Source: CADEFF01 sp964569315 (GTDB lineage Bacteria > Pseudomonadota > Alphaproteobacteria > Dongiales > Dongiaceae). Taken from it: a DNA stretch of 64,000 nucleotides. Shown in pieces: positions 18,117 through 24,632 of the stretch. The DNA lies in contig CAZMUZ010000002.1 in assembly GCA_964569315.1 (NCBI GenBank), positions 31,433 to 95,432 on the forward strand, read 5' to 3'. Below the pieces are notes generated by a model. It was not told the DNA's origin. It was given only the letters and a program-made list of their open reading frames with translations, and did not search any database. How positions within the stretch are numbered: the first letter of the stretch is position 1; every line of letters starts with the position of its first letter. Position numbers and translations under genes: made by a program.

Positions 18117-18560
18117 TCAGCCGTTCTGCGTCGCGGGCCGTGCCTCGCCGTCCCACTCGAGGAGCGGCACCATTCCCGCGCGCGGCGATTCGTGGATGAG
18201 CCTTCCCTGCAGCGTCACCCAGCAATGGGCGCGCATGCGATCGGTCGGCGAGGGGGACGCGACGGCAAAATGCAGCACGGCCGGATGGCCGGCGAGACGG
18301 AGGAACCGGAAGGCGAGCAGCCCTTCCCGGAGGCAGCGCCGGCCGCGCATCCGCCAGGGGTGGGCGAGCGTGCGCCGGACCGCCTCCACGATGCGTTCGG
18401 CCGAAAGGCCGCGATAGGGCTCGAAGCCGGGGGCGGGCGTCGCCGCTTGCAGCAGGGCTTCGATCGGCCGACGTTTGGCGCTTACCGTCAGCCATCGCGC
18501 CGCCAGCCAGAGATGGCAGCGGAAACGGAAATCGGACAGGCGTTCAGCGCGCTGTCGCAT
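18117..18560 (-). CDS. Lasso peptide biosynthesis B2 (transglutaminase-like) leader peptidase
   Basis: A 147-residue protein matching the B2 protease of lasso-peptide systems, which removes the leader from the precursor. C76 in RRCLREGLLAFRFLRLAG and H112 in AHCWVTLQGRLIHE are the expected Cys-His pair. The acidic residue usually found a few residues after the histidine is replaced by Q118, so the third member of the triad is unclear (E124 is a candidate). It overlaps the cyclase-like gene upstream by 17 bases, a tightly coupled arrangement. Confidence 0.85.
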   Translation of the reverse strand: MRQRAERLSDFRFRCHLWLAARWLTVSAKRRPIEALLQAATPAPGFEPYRGLSAERIVEAVRRTLAHPWRMRGRRCLREGLLAFRFLRLAGHPAVLHFAVASPSPTDRMRAHCWVTLQGRLIHESPRAGMVPLLEWDGEARPATQNG

Positions 18561-20466
18561 CCTCGATCCGAATCAGGCCCTCGGCCAGAAGCTGCTCCGC
18601 CAGCGCAACGAGATCCGTCGTCAGCCGCGCGGGCGATGCATCATAGACGCCTTCGAGCCGCGCAATGATCGCCGCCAGATCGCGTTCGCCGTCGACCGCC
18701 TCGAGAAAATCGACGGTCGTGTCGTTGCAGGTATAGAGCTGCCCGTCGGCCAGCCGAAGCACCACGGCGCCCTGATCCTCGCCGAGACGTCGCAGCGTGA
18801 CCTTGGGCGAGAGCCGGAGCACGACGCGGCGATCGGCCGGCGCGAATTGCGTCGGCAACGGCGCGGTAGCGTCGGCGTCGGACGGGGCCATCGGAGGTTC
18901 CTCCAGGCTGGCTTCGGGAGCGGGCACCGGCATGTCGCTGCCCTTGCCCGCGAGCCAATCCTTATAGCGCGCGCGCTGGCGCTCGACAGCCCAATTGAAG
19001 AGGAAGGCGTTCTCGCGCATCGGCATGCGCAGATGCCAGATCTTCGCCGGAAAGGGCGGCCAGCTTCCGCCGAGGCGGCGCGCGAGCCGGCCGAGCTTGC
19101 CGGACCAGACGATGCGCCCGTAGCTGTCGACCGCGAGCTTGTGACGTCGCGCGGCGCTTCCGCGAAGCGGCGCCTGGGCGGAGAACCAGTCGGCGAAGAC
19201 CATTCTCGTGGCAGGCGAGAGGAAGCTGTCGATCGAAGGCGCGCGGCGCGTGATGCTGTCATAGACCGGCGTTACCTGCCGCTTGCGGTCGGCGAAGCTG
19301 CCCCGTGCGACGCCGGCTTCCTCGAGCAGGCGGCGGGGGATCGGTCGATCGTAGGTTCCCCCCACCGACCAGGGCCGCATCGCCTCGGACCGCGAGAGGA
19401 CGCCGATCTCCGTCCATCGCGCCGATGCGATGGCCGGCACCGCTAGCTCCAGCGCCGGAAGCCGGAGAAAGAAATCGATAGCGCTGTAGCCGCCGAGCAT
19501 CATGGGGAACCGCGGCCGGCGGCGTCGCGCGAGCGCGATGTCCCAAAGCGTGTCGCCGCCGCCGCCCGACACCACGAGCCGTCCGGCGAGCAGCGCCTCG
19601 GTGCCGGCGAGATAGACCTGTCCGCCGCCGAAGCTTGCCGCGAGGAACTCGATCTCGGGCTGATCGGTGCGACGCCGGTAGTCGAAGGTGTTGCGCGAGA
19701 CGACGGAGAGGCCGAGTTGCCGGGCGATCGCGGTGCCGTCATCCTCCGGCTGGTCGCGCCGATCGATCGGTTGCGGAAAGGTGATCGCGTCGCTGCATCC
19801 GATGCGCTTCGCCAGCACTGCGGCTGCGGGCGAATCATAGCCCGCCGAGACGCTGACGATGGGACGGTAGCGGCAATGCCGTGCCGGATCGGCGGCATTG
19901 GCGAAGACCGCCGCCATCTCGCTTTCCAGCATCGCGCAATAGCTCCGGTAGTCGGCGAAGCCGGGCGGCGAGGGCGGCGGCACCATGCGGAGCTCGCCCC
20001 TGGCGTCGATCTCGACCGATGCATAGTAGACCCCGAGCCGGCCGCGCTGCGTCGGAATGGTTTGCCGATAGCGATCGGCGCCGAGCGTGAAGGTGTAGAG
20101 ATCTTGGGGATAGAAGGCGTAGCCGGGCTCCAGCCGGTCATCGCCCGCGGCGAGCGCAAGGGCAAGGCTGTTCGAGACCACGAGGCGGTCGGGGGTCCGG
20201 AGAACCTGCACCGTGGAGGCGGTCGCGGTGCCGACCAGCGCCAGCAGCCGATCGCCGTTTCTTCGCAGCGCCGTGCCGATGGAGGTGGCGGCGCTCGCCA
20301 TGTCCCGTTTCGCGAAGCTTCCGGCCCAGGCGCCGGCGATCGCCCCCTCGGCATCCGGCTCGACCGCGGTCCCGTGGCGCAGATGCACTTCGCGGCTGTC
20401 CCGGCGGCGCTCGGCGACCCAGGCCAGGGCCGGCAGCGTCGGCGTGAGGATCGTGACCAGGTCCAT
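18544..20466 (-). CDS. Asparagine-synthetase-like RiPP cyclase with C-terminal PqqD/RRE domain
   Basis: A 640-residue fusion. The middle is an asparagine synthetase-type ATP-pyrophosphatase domain with the PP-loop SVSAGYDSP (205-213) and VVSGGGGDTLWD (near 295-306), as in lasso macrolactam synthetases. No catalytic N-terminal Cys2 of a glutamine amidotransferase is present (it starts MDLVTIL), as expected for a cyclase. A Pro/Ala linker (about 528-550) leads to a PqqD-like domain (about 552-640, VVLRLSPKVTLRRLG and DGQLYTCNDTT), which in RiPP systems binds the leader. ATG 20466 is chosen; the upstream frame is low-complexity. In most lasso loci the RRE protein is separate or fused to B2. Confidence 0.85.
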   Translation of the reverse strand: MDLVTILTPTLPALAWVAERRRDSREVHLRHGTAVEPDAEGAIAGAWAGSFAKRDMASAATSIGTALRRNGDRLLALVGTATASTVQVLRTPDRLVVSNSLALALAAGDDRLEPGYAFYPQDLYTFTLGADRYRQTIPTQRGRLGVYYASVEIDARGELRMVPPPSPPGFADYRSYCAMLESEMAAVFANAADPARHCRYRPIVSVSAGYDSPAAAVLAKRIGCSDAITFPQPIDRRDQPEDDGTAIARQLGLSVVSRNTFDYRRRTDQPEIEFLAASFGGGQVYLAGTEALLAGRLVVSGGGGDTLWDIALARRRRPRFPMMLGGYSAIDFFLRLPALELAVPAIASARWTEIGVLSRSEAMRPWSVGGTYDRPIPRRLLEEAGVARGSFADRKRQVTPVYDSITRRAPSIDSFLSPATRMVFADWFSAQAPLRGSAARRHKLAVDSYGRIVWSGKLGRLARRLGGSWPPFPAKIWHLRMPMRENAFLFNWAVERQRARYKDWLAGKGSDMPVPAPEASLEEPPMAPSDADATAPLPTQFAPADRRVVLRLSPKVTLRRLGEDQGAVVLRLADGQLYTCNDTTVDFLEAVDGERDLAAIIARLEGVYDASPARLTTDLVALAEQLLAEGLIRIEDATAR

Positions 20467-20869
20467 GGCAAGCAATCGGGCGGTTGGGGAACGGGTTCGG
20501 CCAGGCTCTCGGAGGGTGCCATGGCGCGACAGGGACCCCACTCTGCCGCAGCCCGGCAATCCTTCATAGCCCGCGCCGCCGCCGGACTCTCCGGATTGCG
20601 TATCGCCGGATTGCGTATCGAAGGTGTTGACCTGATACGGGCCGAATCGTTGGCCCGACCGGGAAATGCGGTCTGGCAATGGCCGTCGCGGGGATGTTAG
20701 GTTTCATCTCCTTCCGGGGTGCGGAACCGGGCCGGGTGCGCCTGGGTGCCGTCTGGCGGTTTCGACAGTCCGGTGGGCAGGGTGCGGGGGATACCAGACC
20801 CGAAGAGATCGCGTGCAGGGCGCCGTCGCGTGCGGCGGCGCGGTGGTCCAAATTGCGAGGGGGGAATCC
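20467..20869. promoter_or_regulatory. Divergent intergenic region between RiPP enzymes and precursors
   Basis: A 403-bp spacer from which the maturation enzymes (minus) and precursor peptides (plus) are read in opposite directions, so it must hold both promoters. A tandem 15-bp repeat lies near the middle. No convincing -35/-10 pair stands out. Open frames through it show no family similarity. Confidence 0.5.
20591..20620. repeat. Perfect tandem 15-bp repeat
   Basis: CCGGATTGCGTATCG occurs twice head to tail (20591-20605, 20606-20620). A GATAC (20634-20638) inverted to the GTATC core follows within 20 bases. It may be a regulator site or a slippage duplication. Confidence 0.6.
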
Positions 20870-21034
20870 ATGAGCGAGCTGGCGAATTCCGAACGGACAT
20901 CCGAGACCGGCGCAGCATCCGCAAAGACCGATGCGCGGCGGCCCTATCGGGCACCATCCATCACGAAGCGCGAGCGGCTGTCGGCGATTACCGCCGAAGA
21001 CTCGAAGGCTGCCAGCGGCGTGACGATCACCTGA
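20870..21034 (+). CDS. Lasso-type RiPP precursor peptide 1
   Basis: A 54-residue peptide starting at ATG 20870 with GAGGGGGGAA just upstream. The leader has the RRE-recognition signature YxxP (PYRAPSITKR), then ERLSAITA, matching the proteobacterial lasso-RiPP leader pattern YxxPxLxxRERLSxVTA. The candidate core after ITA is short (EDSKAASGVTIT), Ser/Thr-rich and ends in Thr. It has no Gly/Ala/Ser/Cys first residue with Asp/Glu at positions 7-9, so a standard macrolactam ring is not obvious. Aligned with peptide 2, its reading frame stops about four codons earlier. It shares the RERLS block with the two copies downstream, showing tandem duplication. Confidence 0.75.
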   Translation: MSELANSERTSETGAASAKTDARRPYRAPSITKRERLSAITAEDSKAASGVTIT

Positions 21035-21069
21035 GAGCGACCGGGTAACCGGGAAGATTGGGGAATCAA

Positions 21070-21249
21070 ATGGCACGGAATGAAACGCACGGTGGCCGAT
21101 GCAAGCTCGCCGCCAACGCAACGCCGGTTTTGAGCGGCAGGGGCCGGTTATATGCTGCACCCATCCTGGTGAAGCGCGAGCGCCTTTCCGAGGTGACTGC
21201 CACTTCCAAGAATGCGAGCGGTATCTCCGTCGACAGCGCGCCGGGATAA
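21070..21249 (+). CDS. Lasso-type RiPP precursor peptide 2
   Basis: A 59-residue paralogue of the preceding peptide, 35 bases downstream, with TTGGGGAATCAA before the ATG. The leader shows LYAAPILVKRERLSEVTA. The candidate core is TSKNASGISVDSAPG, with one Asp that aligns with the Asp of copy 3. The N-terminal half differs from copy 1 and holds a lone Cys, so only the YxxP-to-core portion is conserved, as expected for leader recognition. The stop lies in CCGGGATAACCCGG, similar to the sequence just after copy 1, further evidence of duplication. Confidence 0.75.
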   Translation: MARNETHGGRCKLAANATPVLSGRGRLYAAPILVKRERLSEVTATSKNASGISVDSAPG

Positions 21250-21311
21250 CCCGGAGTTCGGAATCTTCGTCTCCGCGAACCTGATGGCGCGGCGCGAACA
21301 GGGAGCTTGCG

Positions 21312-21488
21312 ATGAGTGAAGAGCAATCACCCCAGCGCGAAGTTTCCGATAAGGGCAGCGAATCCGGCGCGTCCACGCGACGAGCCTAGAAGGCGCCGAC
21401 GCTGAGCGGCCGTGAGAGGCTCTCGCAGGTAACGGCCTCGGCGCAGAGCCCGAGCGGCGTTTCGGCCGACGGACAGAACCCGATCTGA
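21312..21488 (+). pseudogene. RiPP precursor peptide 3, interrupted by an in-frame amber codon
   Basis: From ATG 21312 (MSEEQSPQREV) the frame runs 25 codons to TAG at 21387-21389, then continues in frame for 32 codons to TGA 21486-21488. The continuation reads KAPTLSGRERLSQVTA and then SAQSPSGVSADGQNPI. Aligned with copies 1 and 2 (PYRAP, LYAAP), the amber replaces exactly the conserved leader Tyr: copy 1 has TAT there, so one base change explains it. Everything after it is well conserved. Either this is a recent nonsense mutation or the peptide needs amber suppression; the first is far more likely. Confidence 0.7.
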
Positions 21489-21517
21489 TCCCTGTTTCTG
21501 CGAAGAAAGGCAAGCGC

Positions 21518-21556
21518 CGGCCAAGCAGGGTCTCGGCCGACAGCCAGAACGCCTGA
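21518..21556 (+). pseudogene. Degenerate fourth RiPP core remnant
   Basis: Thirty bases after copy 3 a frame reads RPSRVSADSQNA then TGA (21554-21556). It matches the copy-3 core end PSGVSADGQN at eight of ten residues, with identical DNA blocks TCGGCCGAC and CAGAAC. No leader is preserved upstream, so it is a decayed partial copy of a precursor. Confidence 0.5.
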
Positions 21557-21574
21557 ACGATCGGAGACATGAGG

Positions 21575-21605
21575 CGACCGGCGCGGAGAGCGCGGTCGTC
21601 TTTCC
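21575..21605 (+). terminator. Terminator of the precursor peptide row
   Basis: CGACC-G-GCGC (21575-21584) pairs with GCGC-GGTCG (21590-21598) with a one-base bulge and a 5-base loop, followed by the T-rich TCTTTCC. It closes the precursor transcription unit before the flavodoxin gene. Confidence 0.5.
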
Positions 21606-21660
21606 TCCCCAGAGCTCCCGTCCGGGCCGGGGCGATTGCGAATTGCGGGACGGTGAAGCC

Positions 21661-22170
21661 GTGGCTCTCGAAATCGATCTTTTCTTCGCCAGCATGACCG
21701 GCAAGGCGCAGCGGATCGCCGAGGCGGTCGCGAGCGCCTTGGCGCCCGAGGCCTGCGCTCGCATCCGCTCCACCGAACAACTCTCCGTCGAGGCGTTCTC
21801 CACCGCGCGCAATCTGCTGATGGTCAGCAGCACCTTCGGCGCCGGCGACCTCCCGGACATGGGCCAGCGTCTCTTCGCCGAATTGCTGCGGGCGCAGCCT
21901 TCTATGACCGAGACCCGCTTCGGCGTGATCGGGCTCGGCGACAGCAGCTACATCCGGACTTACGGCTTCGGCGGCCGACGCTGGCGCGCCTTGCTGCTGA
22001 AGCTCGGCGCGCGGGAAGTCTCGGAGCTCTTCATGATCGACGCGCTCGGCGATGAAGGGCAGGAGGCGCGGGCGCTCGACTGGGCGCGCCGCTGGCTTGC
22101 CGCCCTCGGCAGGCCGGCGACAGCCGGCGAACAGCCCCAGCTCGCGCCGGCCTGCCGGGCGCCGGGCTGA
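21661..22170 (+). CDS. Flavodoxin-like protein
   Basis: A 169-residue flavodoxin-fold protein. The phosphate loop SMTGKAQRIAEAV occupies the usual N-terminal FMN site (family form TxTGNTE), and SSTFGAGDLPD and VIGLGDSSYI match the second and third FMN contacts. Start: GTG 21661 (VALEIDLFF) or TTG 21643; neither has a strong ribosome-binding site. It follows the RiPP terminator, so it has its own promoter or depends on read-through. Possible electron carrier; no partner reductase is adjacent. Function with the RiPP genes is only suggested by position. Confidence 0.75.
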   Translation: MALEIDLFFASMTGKAQRIAEAVASALAPEACARIRSTEQLSVEAFSTARNLLMVSSTFGAGDLPDMGQRLFAELLRAQPSMTETRFGVIGLGDSSYIRTYGFGGRRWRALLLKLGAREVSELFMIDALGDEGQEARALDWARRWLAALGRPATAGEQPQLAPACRAPG

Positions 22171-22197
22171 AGCGATCGCGTCAATGCTCCGAATGGC

Positions 22198-22460
22198 GGT
22201 TTCTGGCGGCGCTTCAACGTGACCCTGCCGATCATCCGGCCGGGCGTGACCGGCGCGGCGTTCATCGTCATGGCGCTGTCGCTCGAAGGTTTCGTGGTGA
22301 CTCTCTTCACCATCGATGGCGGCGGCACGCTTCCCATCTTCAGTGGGGCATGCTGCGCAAGGGCGTCGATCCGACGATCAATGTGATCGCCCTATTGCTG
22401 ATGTTGCTCTCGATCGGCATCGGCCTCGTCGGGCTGTGGACGACGCGCTATCGCGGGTAG
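22198..22460 (+). pseudogene. Truncated, frameshifted ABC permease (PotC-type) remnant
   Basis: The first frame (from 22201) reads FWRRFNVTLPIIRPGV and then EGFVVTLFTIDGGGTLPIF, the C-terminal half of a polyamine-type PotC permease. At about 22340 one base is missing and the sequence continues in another frame as QWGMLRKGVDPTINVIALLL to TTRYRG and TAG (22458-22460). There is no start and no 5' half, so it is a dead fragment. An intact PotC-type gene exists at 28586-29386. Confidence 0.8.
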
Positions 22461-22486
22461 GGCGGACGGCGCCTTCGCGTGGCGGA

Positions 22487-23266
22487 TCAGTCCATGAACT
22501 CGCCGCGATCGACATGCAGCGTCTGGCCGGTGATATTGCGCGCGACTTTCGGCGAAGCGAGAAAGAGATAGGCATCGGTCAGGTCGTCCGGTTCCATCAA
22601 CCCGTCGAAGGCCTGCTTCGCCAGCATCTTGCGCGCCTGCGCTTCCTCGGTAATGCCGAGGGTCTTCGCCTCGTCGCGGAGCGAGCGCAGCGAGGTCTCG
22701 GTCTTCGTCCAGCCCGGGCAGACGGCGTTCACCGCGATGCCGCGCGGCCCGAGCTCGCGCGCGACCGAGCGCATGAAGCCCACATTGGCGTGCTTGCTCG
22801 CGCAATAGGCCGAGAACCCGCCCTCGGCCGTCTTGCCCCAGACCGACGCGGTGAAGACGATGCGTCCGCCTTCGCCCATGCGCCGTACCGCCGCGCGCGT
22901 CACCAGATAGGTGCCGATCACATTCACCTCGATCACGCGGCGGAACGTGGTTTCCGTCTCCGGATCCTCCGAGAAGAGCGGCGTGATCCGCTCGAAGCCC
23001 GCATTGTTGATCAGCACATCGAGGCGATCGATCGCGCCAAAGGCCTTGGCGACGTCTCCGCGGTCGGTGATGTCGCAGCGGACTCCCGTGACCTGCCGGC
23101 CGGCGGCCGCGCCGAGCCGCTCGGCCGCGCCCGTCACGGCTTCGTCCTCGGCGAGGATCGTGAGCTCGGCGCCGGCGCGGGCAAAGGCGGCGGCGATTGC
23201 ATAACCGATGCCGCGGCTGGCGCCGGTGACCAGCACGCGCTGGCCGCTGAAATCATGGGAGGGCAT
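22487..23266 (-). CDS. SDR family oxidoreductase
   Basis: A 259-residue classical short-chain dehydrogenase. The NAD(P)-binding TGASRGIGYA is near residues 14-23, NNAGF is near residue 90, and the catalytic Ser and YxxxK are in TASVWGK and SAYCASK. A C-terminal GQTLHVDRGEFMD closes the fold. Closest in style to 3-oxoacyl-ACP reductase-like SDRs; the substrate is not determinable. It starts at ATG 23266 and is divergent from the phosphotransferase gene. Confidence 0.9.
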   Translation of the reverse strand: MPSHDFSGQRVLVTGASRGIGYAIAAAFARAGAELTILAEDEAVTGAAERLGAAAGRQVTGVRCDITDRGDVAKAFGAIDRLDVLINNAGFERITPLFSEDPETETTFRRVIEVNVIGTYLVTRAAVRRMGEGGRIVFTASVWGKTAEGGFSAYCASKHANVGFMRSVARELGPRGIAVNAVCPGWTKTETSLRSLRDEAKTLGITEEAQARKMLAKQAFDGLMEPDDLTDAYLFLASPKVARNITGQTLHVDRGEFMD

Positions 23267-23568
23267 GGAGGTTCTCCGGAAATGTCGATGCGGGACAGGC
23301 TTGGTCGGAATTCAGGTGAGTCGGAACTGACGCCTATCGCCTGCCTGCCAAGGCCGGGATGGCCGCCTCCCGGAAGGAATTCTGCGCATTGCCGGGATTT
23401 CCGGCAATCGCTTTCGCCCCGTGGCGGCGCGGCTGGTCGGGTCATCCCGTCAATGCACTGCATCGCGCCTGTGATTGCAGTCCGCGCCGGCGCGGCCGGC
23501 GCGAAGGCCCTTCGCTGTGGAGGATCCGCTACCGGCGGCGGAACGGAAGCTGCTAGGTTCGGGCCGCC
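23267..23568. promoter_or_regulatory. Divergent spacer between SDR and phosphotransferase genes
   Basis: A 302-bp region without a credible gene. It contains a perfect inverted repeat TTGCCGG (23389-23395) / CCGGCAA (23401-23407) with a 5-base spacer, a plausible operator near the middle. Confidence 0.4.
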
Positions 23569-24576
23569 ATGAACGAGATTGCCGCCATCGCCGACCGTCC
23601 CTCCGCGAGCCTTGCCGAAGCCCGCGCGCTGCTCGGCCGCTACACGCTGTCGCCGGCGGCGACGCTGTCGCTGCTGCATCAGTCCGAGAACACAATGTTC
23701 CTGGTGCGGGATCCGGCGCGCCGGGCGCCGCTCGTGCTTCGCGTTCATTCGCATCGGATGGCCTATCACACCGAACCCTCGATTCGTTCCGAGCTGCAAT
23801 GGATGTCGGCATTGCGCACCGATGCCGGCATCGAAACGCCGGACGTCGTCGCCGCGAAGGACGGCTCGCTGGTGCAGCGGCTCGCTACGGCCGATCCCGA
23901 CAGGCCGCGACTTGCGGTGATGTTCACTTTCCTTTCGGGCGGCGAGCCCGCCGAGGAAGCTCTGCTGCCGGGCTTCGAGCGGCTCGGCGAGATCGCGGCG
24001 CGGATGCATCGCCACGCGCAGGGCTGGAAGCTTCCGGCCGGGTTCCAGCGCCATGGCTGGACGCCGGAGACGATCCTCGGCGAGCGCCCGCTCTGGGGGC
24101 CGTGGCAGACCGGCATCGGCATGGACGCGCCGGCGGTGCGCCTCGTCGGGCGGATGGCGGCCGCGATCGAGAAGCGTCTGCGGTCCCTCCCGCGCGACGG
24201 CGGTCGTTTCGGCCTCATTCATGCCGATATGCGCCTCGCCAATCTTCTGGTCGAGGGCGATCGTACCAAGGTCATCGATTTCGACGATTGCGGCTTCGGC
24301 TGGTTCGCCTACGACCTCGCCACGGCGGTGAGCTTTATCCAGGAGCGCCCCGACCTGCCGGCGCTGATCGAGGCCTGGCTTGCGGGGTATGGGCGCGTCG
24401 CCCGGTTCCCGCGCGATCTCGAGGCCGAGATCCCGAGCTTCCTCATGCTGCGCCGCATCGCCGAGATCGGCTGGCTCGCCTCGACCCAGCATGTCGCCTT
24501 CGCGCGGAACCTGGCGCCACACTTCGCGAACGACACCTGCCGACTGGCGGAGGACTACCTGACCCGCTTCGGCTGA
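23569..24576 (+). CDS. Phosphotransferase family protein (APH/choline kinase fold)
   Basis: A 335-residue kinase of the aminoglycoside phosphotransferase/homoserine kinase II fold. The catalytic loop HADMRLANLL (HxDxxxxN) and the metal-binding IDFDDCGFG are clear near residues 220-250. The N-lobe contains LVLRVHSH. ATG 23569 is the natural start. The acyl-CoA synthetase follows 56 bases later. Related kinases in catabolic clusters phosphorylate small alcohols or amino-alcohols; no evidence favours drug resistance. Confidence 0.82.
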   Translation: MNEIAAIADRPSASLAEARALLGRYTLSPAATLSLLHQSENTMFLVRDPARRAPLVLRVHSHRMAYHTEPSIRSELQWMSALRTDAGIETPDVVAAKDGSLVQRLATADPDRPRLAVMFTFLSGGEPAEEALLPGFERLGEIAARMHRHAQGWKLPAGFQRHGWTPETILGERPLWGPWQTGIGMDAPAVRLVGRMAAAIEKRLRSLPRDGGRFGLIHADMRLANLLVEGDRTKVIDFDDCGFGWFAYDLATAVSFIQERPDLPALIEAWLAGYGRVARFPRDLEAEIPSFLMLRRIAEIGWLASTQHVAFARNLAPHFANDTCRLAEDYLTRFG

Positions 24577-24632
24577 GTCATGATGACAGCGCGTCATGTG
24601 TCGCTGCGGCTTTTGCGTTGAAGGAGCCCCTG

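Noticed and set aside
21387..21389. Amber codon as programmed pyrrolysine or suppressed site
   Set aside because: No PYLIS-like structure or Pyl genes are visible, and the amber replaces a plain conserved Tyr; a nonsense mutation is simpler. Kept as a check only.
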